Part shown: piece by piece, positions 8,880 through 17,625 of the stretch
Layout of the letters: every line of letters begins with the position of its first letter
How positions within the stretch are numbered: the first letter of the stretch is position 1
Notes under the pieces: generated by a model
The model's input: the letters and a program-made list of their open reading frames with translations, nothing else
What the model was told of the DNA's origin: nothing
Databases searched by the model: none
Source of the DNA: Planctomycetota bacterium
GTDB lineage: Bacteria > Planctomycetota > UBA1135 > GCA-002686595
NCBI GenBank assembly: GCA_002686945.1
Contig: NYYZ01000029.1
Location: forward strand, 186,001-250,000
Reading direction: 5' to 3'
DNA length: 64,000 nucleotides
Made by a program: the position numbers and the translations under genes

Positions 8880-9899
8880 TCAGACTGGAACCGAGTCCGA
8901 AGGGTGCACCAGCTTCCAGAGCTGCTCCAACAAGGCCTGCACCCCCTCGCCCAACACGGACGAAATGCCGACCACCGGGGAATGCCCAGCTGCCTGTACC
9001 GCTTGATTGAGCACTTCAAGCCGATCCGCCGATCCATCGTCCTCGAAGTGCTTGGTACCCACCACCAACCGAGGCCGGGAGTGCAGTTCCTGTGAGACAC
9101 GCTTCAGTTCATTATCCAGAACCTGGAAGGCCTCCACCGGGTCATCCACCGCCTCGGGATTCACATCCACGAATTGCAGCAACACGCTGCAGCGCTCAAG
9201 GTGCTTGAGAAAGGTATGGCCCAGACCATGGCCTTCACTGGCACCCTCAATCAGGCCCGGCAGGTCTGCCAGGAGCAAGCTGCGAAAGCCCGACAGACTG
9301 ACCATGCCCACCTGGGGCGCAAGGGTCGTGAAGGGATAGCTCGCGATCTTCGGTTGAGCAGCGGATACCGTGGAGAGGAATGTGCTCTTGCCCGCGTTCG
9401 GCAGACCCAGCAACCCTACTTCGGCGATCACCTTGAGTTCCAGCCTGAGGCCACGCTGTTCACCGGGCCTGCCCGGATAAGCCCTGGTGGGGACCTGACT
9501 GGTGGAGGTGGCAAAGTGCTGGTTGCCGAGCCCTCCCTTGCCACCACGGGCGATCACGACCTCAGAACCTTTCTGATCCAGATCAAAGAGCATGTTGCCG
9601 TGCTCCGCATCATAAACCTGAGTACCCGGGGGAACCTCGATCCGCACATGATCCGCAGAGCGTCCACTGCGCTGATTGGTGCCCCCCGGACGACCATTCT
9701 TGGCCACATAGCGATGGGCCCGAGCCACCCTCAACAGGGAATGCACTGACTCAGAGGCCACTAGTACGATGTCTCCACCCCGGCCCCCATCACCGCCATC
9801 CGGGCCACCCTTCTGAATGTACTTCTCACGGTGAAAAGAGACCATGCCGTCTCCACCGTTCCCGGCGGCGACTTCGATCAGTGCTTCATCGCGGAACAT
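8880..9899 (-). CDS. obg: Obg family GTPase
   Basis: Ribosome-associated GTPase of 50S assembly. The N-terminal glycine-rich Obg fold is clear (GNGGDGMVSFHREKY, GGPDGGDGGRGG, ARGGKGGLGN). The G domain has G1 GLPNAGKS, G2-region YPFTTLAP and G3 DLPGL. The G4 position reads GTKHFEDD instead of NKxD, so the guanine-specifying Asp is missing. No TGS-type C-terminal domain; the protein ends soon after the G domain, giving 339 residues. ATG 9899 chosen: it is preceded by AGGAG and gives the standard MFRDEA-type beginning, whereas a longer frame adds 17 unconserved residues. Follows rpmA, the common rplU-rpmA-obg order. Confidence 0.93.
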   Translation of the reverse strand: MFRDEALIEVAAGNGGDGMVSFHREKYIQKGGPDGGDGGRGGDIVLVASESVHSLLRVARAHRYVAKNGRPGGTNQRSGRSADHVRIEVPPGTQVYDAEHGNMLFDLDQKGSEVVIARGGKGGLGNQHFATSTSQVPTRAYPGRPGEQRGLRLELKVIAEVGLLGLPNAGKSTFLSTVSAAQPKIASYPFTTLAPQVGMVSLSGFRSLLLADLPGLIEGASEGHGLGHTFLKHLERCSVLLQFVDVNPEAVDDPVEAFQVLDNELKRVSQELHSRPRLVVGTKHFEDDGSADRLEVLNQAVQAAGHSPVVGISSVLGEGVQALLEQLWKLVHPSDSVPV

Positions 9900-9912
9900 A
9901 TTGGAGGTTCTC

Positions 9913-9933
9913 CTGCGCAGAGCATCTGCGCAG
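9913..9933 (-). promoter_or_regulatory. Hairpin touching the obg ribosome binding site
   Basis: Perfect 8-bp stem CTGCGCAG ... CTGCGCAG with a 5-base loop, directly upstream of obg. Its edge overlaps the AGGAG that serves obg, so folding could limit obg translation relative to rplU-rpmA. There is no T-run, so it is not a terminator. Confidence 0.4.
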
Positions 9934-9968
9934 CCTTGGGGAAGCCACAAGAAAATCTGACGACCGGA

Positions 9969-10217
9969 CTACTCAACAGCCGGATCAACATGCACCCGGC
10001 GTCCAGTTTGGAAGCGCACGGTGCCATTGACCAGGGAGAAGAGCGTGTAGTCCTTGCCGATCCCCACGTTGATCCCACGCTTGAAGCGCGTACCGCACTG
10101 ACGGACGAGAATCGTGCCGGGGGTGACGGTCTGACCGCCATAGCGCTTGACGCCACGGAACTGGGGATTTGAATCCCGTCCGTTGCGTGATGATCCCTGA
10201 CCCTTCTTATGTGCCAT
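9969..10217 (-). CDS. rpmA: 50S ribosomal protein L27
   Basis: Standard 82-residue L27 ([19 protein letters not shown], then GVKRYGGQ and the GTILVRQ and HPG-like region). The N-terminal tail reaches the peptidyl transferase centre. It begins directly at MAHKK, without the cleavable Firmicute-type extension. Lies 18 bases after rplU and 69 before obg. Confidence 0.97.
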   Translation of the reverse strand: MAHKKGQGSSRNGRDSNPQFRGVKRYGGQTVTPGTILVRQCGTRFKRGINVGIGKDYTLFSLVNGTVRFQTGRRVHVDPAVE

Positions 10218-10235
10218 TGAATGCTCCCTCGCGCC

Positions 10236-10550
10236 TCAGGCGCTGATGTCCGTAATGCGGACTTGAGTGTAAGCCTGCCGGTGACCGGTCTTGCGGCGGA
10301 TGTTTTTGCGGCGGCGGAAGCGAAAGACAACGATCTTCTTGCCCTTGGTCTCGCCGATCACTTCTCCTTTCACGCTGGCCCCGTCCAGTGTCGGCTTGCC
10401 GATCTGGACAGTACCCTCATTGCCGATGAGCAGGACATTTTCAAAGCTGATTGACGAGCCGGGTTCGGCGTCGCCCATCAGATCACATGTGACCACGTCG
10501 CCTACGCGCACGGTGGTTTGCTGGTTTCTGTCTGAGATGATTGCGTACAC
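10236..10550 (-). CDS. rplU: 50S ribosomal protein L21
   Basis: 104-residue L21 (MYAIISDRNQQTTVRVGDVV; C-terminal KKIVVFRFRRRKNIRRKTGHRQ, the 23S rRNA-binding signature). GTG start with GGAG six bases upstream. First gene of the rplU-rpmA-obg unit; the preceding spacer carries a hairpin and a promoter-like element. Confidence 0.97.
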   Translation of the reverse strand: MYAIISDRNQQTTVRVGDVVTCDLMGDAEPGSSISFENVLLIGNEGTVQIGKPTLDGASVKGEVIGETKGKKIVVFRFRRRKNIRRKTGHRQAYTQVRITDISA

Positions 10551-10567
10551 AGTTTTCTCCGTGTTTT

Positions 10568-10591
10568 CCCGCGGTGAAATCCACCCGCGGG
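10568..10591 (-). promoter_or_regulatory. Hairpin in the rplU leader
   Basis: Stem CCCGCGG / CCGCGGG with a 10-base loop, about 17 bases upstream of the rplU start. No T-run follows on the minus strand, so a leader structure (possible L21 autoregulation or mRNA stabiliser) fits better than a terminator. The role is inferred. Confidence 0.4.
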
Positions 10592-10619
10592 CGCCCTGGA
10601 AGGGCGATTGAGGCCGAGC

Positions 10620-10648
10620 AGATTAGCGGGGAGCCCGCCCCAGCGCAA
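10620..10648 (-). promoter_or_regulatory. Possible sigma-70 promoter for rplU-rpmA-obg
   Basis: TTGCGC at 10643-10648 (-35), 17-base spacer, TAATCT at 10620-10625 (-10), in the 143-base gap after rne. Only three of six bases match each consensus hexamer; the correct spacing and location are the main support. Confidence 0.35.
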
Positions 10649-10693
10649 GGCTGGAAGGCGTTTCTGTGGCCATTCGGGGGGTCCCGGGGCTAC

Positions 10694-13249
10694 CTAGCGC
10701 TTGCGACGGCCTCCAGGGCGCACTTCTCGGCCATCCGCGCGCAGGTAGCGCAGGACAGAATCCTCGGCTTGCTCGGGAACCTCCACGAAGGTCAGGGTCT
10801 TCTCCGAACGGTGTTCCAGGGCCCGGGTCCAGTCGGTCAGCTGATCTTCGAGGTACTGCACCACCGCCGGATGGGCACGCACCTCAATAGTGGTAAAGCC
10901 CTTGAGGGTCACTGCTGACCCCAGTCGACGCAGGATCGCCTGGGCCCTGGACTCGACCGTACGCAAACGACCAGTTCCGCGGCAACGATAGCAGGCACTG
11001 AAGACCTTCTTGTGAGCACCAGGGCCCAATCGTTGTCGGGTCAGTTCCAAGAGACCGAACTGGCCGATGCGCCCCATCTTGGAGCGCGCCCGGTCTCCGG
11101 CCATTTCAGTACGCAAGGCCTTCTCGACCTGCCGATTGCTGGAGGAACGCATCATATCGATGAAATCGATAACCAGAATGCCCCCCAAGTCGCGCAAGCG
11201 GATCTGGCGCGCGATCTCGGGTACCGCTTCCATGTTGGTCTTGAGAGCAACCTTTTCGAAGTCATGTCCCTTGGTACGCGTACGGCCTGAGTTGATATCA
11301 ATGGCCACCAGGGCTTCCGCCTGATCGAAAACCACCGAGCCACCCGATGGCAAGTCCAACTTGCGCGAGAAGATGCGCTCGAAGTCCTGCTCGATGCCAT
11401 AATGGTGAAAGATCGGTCGCTCACCTTCAAAACGTTCAATGCGGTGCACCTGCTCGGGCATCAACTGCTCGGCAAAAGCCTGCATCTCCTCGTAGAGTTC
11501 CAGATCATCCACCATCACGGTCTTGGTGCGCTCATCAAACAGATCGCGCATGGTGCGTATCGCCAGGTCGGATTCCTGATAAAGGGCAGAGGGCCCGCGC
11601 CCGCGCTTGAGGCGCTTGCTGAAGGTCTCCCAGACTTCCATCAGATAGTCCAGGTCACGCTGCAGATCGGTCTTGCGCCTGCCTACACCCGCGGTGCGCA
11701 CGATTACGCCCATTGCGTCGGGACAGTTCATGCCCGAAAGCACTCGCTTCAGCCGACGTCGCTCCTTCTCGTCGGGAATTTTCTTGCTAACCCCTGTGCG
11801 AGCCATGGAGGGCATCAACACGAGATAGCGTCCGGGAATCGAAATGTAGGTGGTCAGGGTTGGCCCCTTGTCCCCAATCGCGTCCTTTGTGATCTGAACC
11901 ACAACCTGATCCCCAACCTTGAGCACATCCGTGATGGGCTCCTTGCGATGGGCGCGGCGACGCACTTCACGCCGGGCGGGTTCCCTGCTGGCCTTGGGGG
12001 CGTTCTTCTCGGCCTTGCGCCGGGCACGAGCCTTGGCCCTTGCATCTATGGGGGCCTGATCACCTTCCGAGGTGGAATCTGACGCATCGCCAGCCTCGTC
12101 CCCCTCAGCTTCGTCATCATGACCCTCGTCATCATGGTCCTCATGATCATGCCCCTCGTCATCATGGTCCACGTCAACGTCGTCCGGATGCTCGTCCTGA
12201 TCGATGTTGGCGGTCAATAGATTCTCAAGCTTGAATGCCTTCTCCCCATAGGTGGGCATCACATCGGAGATGTGCAGGAATCCGTTGCGGCCCTGACCAA
12301 AGTCGATGAAAGCAGCACCAATGGCCGGTTCCAGGTTGACCACCCGTCCGCGGTAGATGTCATTGACCAGAGTCTTCTGACTATCTGAGGTCATGAGCAT
12401 GTCGAGGACGCGATCATCCTCACCCACCACAACTACACGCTGCTCTTCAGGATCCGAGCCGTTGACCAAGATGCGCAACACACACGCTTTCTCAGCGGCG
12501 GCGGCTTTTTCTGCTGCGGTCAAGGAAGGCTTCTTTGCCTTGGATGCCTGCCTGCCACCATCGTCTCCGTCATCCGATTTCGACGATCTACTGCGGGTGC
12601 GACGGCGCTTCTTCTTGCTGGATTTAGCATCCCCCTTGGCGTCCTTCTTCGGGGTGCCCGTCTTGCCACCGCGCTTTGAATTCTTCTTTGAACTCCTGCT
12701 ACCGGACCGATCCGAGTCCTCGCTACCACCAGTTGGCTCAGCTTTGCTGGAACGGGCCTTGCTGGACTTCTTCTTTGACCTTTTCTTTGCCTTCTTCTTG
12801 GAAGACGCAGCCTCCGAGCGCTCCTGGCCCTCCTCGGGCTGAACGGCATCGGAGGAAGACTCGCCCTCGTCGGAGGTCTTGCGACGACGACCACGACCCC
12901 CTCTGCGGCGGCGCTTGGGACGGTCCGAACGACTCTCCCCGGTGTCCTCCGAGTCTCTGGAAGCCGAGTCATCGGCCTGATCGGGCTTGGAGCGCGAACG
13001 TCCCCCCCGGCTGCCTCGACGGCGGCGCGGGCGGTCCTCCTCAGCCCCTTCCCCATCCCCGGCGGAGCCGGATCGACGGCGCGAGGAGCGCTTGGGAGGC
13101 GCAGCGGAAGAACTGCCAGTACCCAGACCTGCTCCGAACGCGGATCCACCACTGGCGGATCCATCGGATCTGGATGAAGAGTTACGAGAGAGGCGGTCGG
13201 ATGAGTCCGACCCGCCGGAAGTGGGCTCCGGGAAACCTTGATCTGTCAT
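10694..13249 (-). CDS. rng: Ribonuclease E/G with long disordered N-terminus
   Basis: Endoribonuclease for RNA decay and rRNA maturation. Order: about 260 residues rich in Ser, Arg, Lys and Asp (SKKKAKKRSKKKSSKARSS-like runs); start of the S1 domain (RILVNGSDPEEQRVVV, YRGRVVNLEPAIGAAFIDFG, GFLHISDV). The S1 domain is split at about residues 350-410 by an Asp/His/Glu-rich insert. Then come the RNase H-like and DNase I-like catalytic parts with DINSGRT (near 650) and DFIDM (near 695), which hold the two metal-binding aspartates, and the zinc-link CYRCRG near 750. There is no long degradosome scaffold after the core. Start ATG 13249 preferred; ATG 13285 adds 12 residues; neither has a good Shine-Dalgarno. 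Symbol rng/rne is interchangeable here. Confidence 0.92.
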   Translation of the reverse strand: MTDQGFPEPTSGGSDSSDRLSRNSSSRSDGSASGGSAFGAGLGTGSSSAAPPKRSSRRRSGSAGDGEGAEEDRPRRRRGSRGGRSRSKPDQADDSASRDSEDTGESRSDRPKRRRRGGRGRRRKTSDEGESSSDAVQPEEGQERSEAASSKKKAKKRSKKKSSKARSSKAEPTGGSEDSDRSGSRSSKKNSKRGGKTGTPKKDAKGDAKSSKKKRRRTRSRSSKSDDGDDGGRQASKAKKPSLTAAEKAAAAEKACVLRILVNGSDPEEQRVVVVGEDDRVLDMLMTSDSQKTLVNDIYRGRVVNLEPAIGAAFIDFGQGRNGFLHISDVMPTYGEKAFKLENLLTANIDQDEHPDDVDVDHDDEGHDHEDHDDEGHDDEAEGDEAGDASDSTSEGDQAPIDARAKARARRKAEKNAPKASREPARREVRRRAHRKEPITDVLKVGDQVVVQITKDAIGDKGPTLTTYISIPGRYLVLMPSMARTGVSKKIPDEKERRRLKRVLSGMNCPDAMGVIVRTAGVGRRKTDLQRDLDYLMEVWETFSKRLKRGRGPSALYQESDLAIRTMRDLFDERTKTVMVDDLELYEEMQAFAEQLMPEQVHRIERFEGERPIFHHYGIEQDFERIFSRKLDLPSGGSVVFDQAEALVAIDINSGRTRTKGHDFEKVALKTNMEAVPEIARQIRLRDLGGILVIDFIDMMRSSSNRQVEKALRTEMAGDRARSKMGRIGQFGLLELTRQRLGPGAHKKVFSACYRCRGTGRLRTVESRAQAILRRLGSAVTLKGFTTIEVRAHPAVVQYLEDQLTDWTRALEHRSEKTLTFVEVPEQAEDSVLRYLRADGREVRPGGRRKR

Positions 13250-13664
13250 GTTGTTAGGGGTGCCTGCGCAGGAGGCGGGCGCCATCCTCAGTGGATCATC
13301 ACACAGTGAAAATCAAAAATGAGGCGTCGCACGTCGCCGTCGCCCGAAGAGTCGGGCCAGCGCGGCTGGTAGAGGTTCGACAGCCCCGTGGGGGGCGGCC
13401 GCAGAAAGCAGCAGCCTCGGAGAGGCTGCCGTGAAATTGTCAGGCGAACTCACTTGGGAGAACTAGCGCCTAGGCCCATGGTGCCAAGCGGACTGGGGAG
13501 AGAGAAGCCGCGGTCTGGGAGAATTCCCCAAAGCGGGGCCACCCCCCCTCCCGCGAGGTCTGAATGGGGCACTTCTTGTCGATTCTGATGGCAGAAATCC
13601 CCCGGGGGCTTGAGCCCTGGGCAGTTTCTGGCGAGCCTCGGGGAGGCCCCGGCCAATGCGCCCA
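13250..13664. other. rne leader and pilQ-rne spacer with hairpins
   Basis: About 415 bases. The strongest element is a hairpin at 13411-13429 (GCAGCCTC, loop, GAGGCTGC) followed on the minus strand by TGCTTTCTG, which could be a weak terminator for pilQ. A smaller CCCGA/TCGGG stem lies nearer rne. An A/T-rich stretch (about 13302-13322) just upstream of rne could include its promoter. RNase E messages are often autoregulated through structured leaders, but that role is inferred. No gene seen. Confidence 0.4.
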
Positions 13665-15458
13665 TCAACTCCCTGCGATACCAGGGGCAGGGTCCAGGAG
13701 GGCCTCGACCTCGTCCTTCAGACGGGCCCGGCGGCGCTGCAATTCCTGCTGCAGCAGGAATTCGGTGTCCTCGGCGCTGTTGACCAGTTGAGGCGTTACA
13801 AAGATGATCAGGCTGCGACGATCACGGGTTGCGCTACGGTGCTTGAAGAGTTCCCCCAACAAGGGAATCGAACTCAGCAAGGGCACACGGGACTCCACCT
13901 TGGTATCGATCTCGTTGGTCAAGCCTCCGATCACGGCGGTCTGGCCGCTCTCCAGGAGCATGTTGGTGATCAGAGTCGAAGAGCGTGTACGGGGAAGAGC
14001 AATCGAACCCTCCTGACCATCGGCGCCAATGGTAAACACGTCAAAGCCTGCGGGTGCCAGGGCGGTTCCGGGAGAAGAACCAGACAGGGTAGTCTCCTTG
14101 GGAATCACTTCCATCATCAGCTTGCGTGTGCCAGGGATCACATTGGGGCGCACCAGCAACTGGAAGCCCACCTCAACCGGAGATCCGTCCGCCTCCTCCA
14201 CGGAAAGGGACAGGCCTCCGGCCTGGCCCTGCTCACTCTTGGCCTCGGCGTAGCGCACGGTCTCGCCCACGAAGATCGTGGCCTCATGCCCGTCCAGGGT
14301 GATGATCTTGGGCGCCTGGATCACTTCAGTACGCGTATCCCGCTGAAGCAACTTCAGGGTCGCTGCCACCTGGGTAAAGGAGAGCGCGCCGAAGACTGTG
14401 TCGGGAATCGCAACGCCGCCCACAGCCGTGGGATCGGCGCCCAGCGCACCCAGGTCCGGCAGAATACCGCTCTGCCAACCGTCATCGGTGATGCTGAAGG
14501 GCAATTGGATCGGGATCTGACCACCGGAAATTGAAATCTGAGGCCCCCCGTCGCCGTAGTCGACGCCCAGGTCCAACAGATCAATGTTGGCCGTGGAGAC
14601 AAATTTCACGTCCACAAAAACCTGGGTGGGCTCCACATCCAACCGACGCAGAATCTCCTGGATGGTCTCATGCACCTGAGAGGTGTCCCGCACGATGATC
14701 ACATTGGAGGTCTCTATGTAGTCCAACTCGCCTTGCTCTGAAAGAGCCTTGCGCAGGGCATCAAGGGCGGTGAAGTGTTCGGTGACCTCACCTGCGGGGG
14801 GCGCACTGTTGCCCTCGATGAACTCCGAGTTGATCTTGGCTGCCCGCGGGCCCCGAGGGCGTATGTAGCGCAATTGGTAGCTGCGCGTGACCTTTTGTTT
14901 TTCGAGGCTCAGGGGATCGACCACTCGCAGAATGCCGGGGCGCTCCTCTACAACGGTATACCCGCGAGTCTTGGCGATCTCTTCAAGAGCATCCCGCCAG
15001 GGCACATCCTTGAGCCGTACTCGCAGGGTGCCGGTCACCTCGGGACTGACGATGATGTTGGCTCCGGCGACCTTGCCGATGGTATGGATGATGTCCGCGA
15101 TGCTGCGGTCCTCTTCAAAGTCAAAATCCACGCGAGGCGGATTGGTGATCACCAGCACACCACTACGGTCCTCTGCCACAACACAGCCAGACAAGCGGCA
15201 GGCGTACTCGAGGGCATCGCGCCAGTGCACATCTTGAATGTCCAGATTGCGCACGGGAAGTTCTCCGCTGCCATCCAGAATCACTATGTTGACGTTGGAG
15301 CGGTCGCGCAGGAACTGCACGACCTCGTTCAGGGGCTGCTCCACCACATTCAAGTTGACCCGTGCGTCCGCACTCGGAGCTTGAGCGCCCTGAGCTTGAC
15401 CAGAGAAGGAAAGCAACCCGCACAGCAGCGCGGCAATAAAGAGTGTTTTGTTTTTCAC
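13665..15458 (-). CDS. pilQ: Type IV pilus secretin PilQ
   Basis: Outer-membrane secretin through which the pilus passes. Sec signal peptide (KNKTLFIAALLCGLLSF, then AQG-AQA). Two or more STN/AMIN-type N-domains follow with the repeated theme VHWRDALEYACRLSG and VPWRDALEEIAKTRG, then the N1-like domain, then the secretin core (VIQAPKIITLDGHEATIFVG; VESRVPLLSSIPLLGELFKHR; LIIFVTPQLV). The C-terminus is a charged Arg/Glu tail. Start GTG 15458 chosen because it begins the signal peptide and has GGTGG six bases upstream; GTG 15479 adds seven residues. Last gene of the pilM-N-O/P-Q set. Confidence 0.92.
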   Translation of the reverse strand: MKNKTLFIAALLCGLLSFSGQAQGAQAPSADARVNLNVVEQPLNEVVQFLRDRSNVNIVILDGSGELPVRNLDIQDVHWRDALEYACRLSGCVVAEDRSGVLVITNPPRVDFDFEEDRSIADIIHTIGKVAGANIIVSPEVTGTLRVRLKDVPWRDALEEIAKTRGYTVVEERPGILRVVDPLSLEKQKVTRSYQLRYIRPRGPRAAKINSEFIEGNSAPPAGEVTEHFTALDALRKALSEQGELDYIETSNVIIVRDTSQVHETIQEILRRLDVEPTQVFVDVKFVSTANIDLLDLGVDYGDGGPQISISGGQIPIQLPFSITDDGWQSGILPDLGALGADPTAVGGVAIPDTVFGALSFTQVAATLKLLQRDTRTEVIQAPKIITLDGHEATIFVGETVRYAEAKSEQGQAGGLSLSVEEADGSPVEVGFQLLVRPNVIPGTRKLMMEVIPKETTLSGSSPGTALAPAGFDVFTIGADGQEGSIALPRTRSSTLITNMLLESGQTAVIGGLTNEIDTKVESRVPLLSSIPLLGELFKHRSATRDRRSLIIFVTPQLVNSAEDTEFLLQQELQRRRARLKDEVEALLDPAPGIAGS

Positions 15459-15493
15459 GAATATCCACCCGGGATCCACCCCGGTTGCGGCGC

Positions 15494-16894
15494 CTAGAAG
15501 TGGCGCGTCAGTACAAAGCCGCGGAAGGCGAAGTCCACCTCACGCGGTCGAATTTCGAGCACCACGATCCCCTTGGGCATCACATCCCCAGGAGTCCAGC
15601 TGCGCCCGTTCAAGATCACAACAGAGGGTCGGCCCTCGATCAGAGCCGAACCCCCAAAGCCCAAGTCAATAGCCTCGAAGTCCCGCAGGACTTCAGCCTC
15701 TTCTGCCAGGAGCTCCAACCGGGCAGCGAGCAGTTCACGAGGCGCATCTCCGCTCACAAGGGGCAAGCCCTCGGACACCTCCGCGAAGGTCGCGATGGCC
15801 AGCGCGTAGTTCCCCTTCGACAGGTGCTTGTGCATGCTGGCGGACACCTGCTCCAGTTCTTCGATGGTCGGACCTTCCACATAACTGGTGGCGTCAATAT
15901 CCAGGTGCAACGCCACCAAGGGCTCACGCACCTCCAGATCCAGACGCTTGACTGCCGGAATGAAGGTCACCAACCCAAGAGTGTCGATCTCAATCAGCCC
16001 ATCCCCGACCATGCCCAGGGAAGCCATCAGGTCCCGACGAAGCAGCATGCGTGTGAGCACATCAGGGGCATCTTGGACCTCTTCCCATTGGCCGTCGGCC
16101 CTGTCCAACAGAGTCACCAGGGCCTCGACCTTGGCGTTCTGCTCGGGCACGCTGAGACCGCTGGGGTTGTCCTCGGCGGGAACTCGCGGGTCAATCCATG
16201 GATCCCGTCGGCCCCTGGCACCCCGATAGTAAAAGGTCGAGAGGGTCAGGGCCTGGCGACGGCGATTGATCTCAGCGGTCAAGAGGTCGCGCTTGCGGTC
16301 GTAAGCGTCCACCTTGATGCGCTGGACCATGTCGTTAGGCGAGCTGACATAGGTCTCCACATCCATCTGGATGCGATGACGGGCATAGCCCAACTCTTCC
16401 ATCTCACGGCGTGAAGCAGCCTGAAGGGTGAAGTTTGGCACCGCCATGAAACGCCTGTGGGTTTCAATCCGGTGCAGGAAGTCAAGGAACTGAAATGTGT
16501 CACCAGACAAGCTGAGAGTGTAGGCCACCTTGGAGAAGCCGCTCTTGCCCTGGGCGCTATTGGGTTCAGGCTTGGACTTGAAGCTCGTCGGCTCCACACC
16601 CGCCTCACCGGAGTAGCGATAGAAAGTCTTGATGAGTTCGTTGACCTCAGAGCTATCCGGCAGGATCTGGGCAAAGATGGGGCCGAGTTCGCGCAGAACG
16701 ATGACCTGGCGTTCTTTCTCGGGAGTCGATTCCACCAGCCGGCGGCCGGCTTTGATATCTGCCTTGAGCTGGGTGACTCCTAGCTCCGCCTGTTCGTTGG
16801 CTTTGAATTGCTGATGGATCGTCCATGAAGCGCCCGCGACCATCAACACCAGACCCAGTCCCAGCGCGATTTGTTTGTGACTGAACTGAATCAC
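15494..16894 (-). CDS. PilO-PilP fusion, type IV pilus alignment protein
   Basis: 466 residues. The N-terminal 200 are PilO: one transmembrane helix (about 8-26), coiled coil, then a ferredoxin-like fold (FSKVAYTLSLSGDTFQFLDFLHRIE). After a linker containing RRDPWIDPRV comes a helical middle part. The last 80 residues resemble PilP (LGFGGSALIEGRPSVVILN, then WTPGDVMPKGIVVLEIRPREVDFAFRGF), the periplasmic domain that contacts the PilQ secretin. PilO and PilP are normally separate. Gene order (between pilN and pilQ) fits exactly. GTG start overlapping the pilN stop (GTGA). Confidence 0.8.
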   Translation of the reverse strand: MIQFSHKQIALGLGLVLMVAGASWTIHQQFKANEQAELGVTQLKADIKAGRRLVESTPEKERQVIVLRELGPIFAQILPDSSEVNELIKTFYRYSGEAGVEPTSFKSKPEPNSAQGKSGFSKVAYTLSLSGDTFQFLDFLHRIETHRRFMAVPNFTLQAASRREMEELGYARHRIQMDVETYVSSPNDMVQRIKVDAYDRKRDLLTAEINRRRQALTLSTFYYRGARGRRDPWIDPRVPAEDNPSGLSVPEQNAKVEALVTLLDRADGQWEEVQDAPDVLTRMLLRRDLMASLGMVGDGLIEIDTLGLVTFIPAVKRLDLEVREPLVALHLDIDATSYVEGPTIEELEQVSASMHKHLSKGNYALAIATFAEVSEGLPLVSGDAPRELLAARLELLAEEAEVLRDFEAIDLGFGGSALIEGRPSVVILNGRSWTPGDVMPKGIVVLEIRPREVDFAFRGFVLTRHF

Positions 16895-17625
16895 TGGGAC
16901 TCCTCGGGTTTGGCAGTTGCGGCGTCAGATTGCGAGGCCCCGGCTGCGCCTGCTGCGCGAGCCTGCTCGCTGGCGAGGCGCGCCTCCCAGCGCGCCTGAG
17001 GGCCCTTGAGTTCCAGAGAGAGAGGGAAGGACCAGTTCACAGCCGGGATCAATTCTTCATCGGGCTCGTTGATACTGGCCTCTGGGCGGCCGGTAGAGTG
17101 AAATTCGCGCATGAAATCAGTCAGCTCGCGGTCCTCAATGTCCTCCAGGAAATTTGCAACCTGATCCCAACGTTCGGAACCCGAATGTCCTGCCGCCCGG
17201 AGGGAGCCATAGGCGTTCGAGCCGCGCCGAGGCGTCTCCTGCTTGACAGTCAGATCATCGAGCCAGGTGAAGTGCTCCACCTCGTTGCCTGAATTGACGA
17301 CGTCAACCAACTGGTCGATCTTCTCGCTCCACAGAATGCGTTCCTTGTTGATGTCCGCCAGGGCTGTCTCCCTTGCGGCGGCGACTTTGATCTCCGCATC
17401 CAGAGCCTGGTTGTACTTGAGCTGGGGCCTGAGGCCATCCATCTCCAGCGCCAGTTGCATGCGCCGGGATTCAATCTCAGCGGCCTCGCCAAATACCAGC
17501 CAGGCCCAGGTCGCCACCAGCACGCCTGCTACCACCGTGCCGGAAGCCAGCAGAGCCAGCACCTTGAGTGGCGGCCCGCTGCGCTTGCGCAATTCCGGAG
17601 GCAGAAGATTGATGGTTATCATCAT
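16891..17625 (-). CDS. pilN: Type IV pilus assembly protein PilN
   Basis: Inner-membrane protein that binds PilM through its cytoplasmic INLLP motif. Here the protein begins MMITINLLPPELRKRS, followed by a transmembrane helix (about 21-43) and a periplasmic coiled coil with a fimbrial PilN-like fold. The Ala-rich, Glu/Ser-ended tail is unconserved. ATG 17625 overlaps the pilM stop (ATGA); a longer frame adds 17 residues inside pilM. Length 244, slightly above the usual 180-200. Confidence 0.88.
   Translation of the reverse strand: MMITINLLPPELRKRSGPPLKVLALLASGTVVAGVLVATWAWLVFGEAAEIESRRMQLALEMDGLRPQLKYNQALDAEIKVAAARETALADINKERILWSEKIDQLVDVVNSGNEVEHFTWLDDLTVKQETPRRGSNAYGSLRAAGHSGSERWDQVANFLEDIEDRELTDFMREFHSTGRPEASINEPDEELIPAVNWSFPLSLELKGPQARWEARLASEQARAAGAAGASQSDAATAKPEESQ

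Noticed and set aside
13450-13668. Minus-strand frame upstream of rne
   Set aside because: Overlaps the pilQ end and contains hairpin sequence; no Shine-Dalgarno and no family resemblance.
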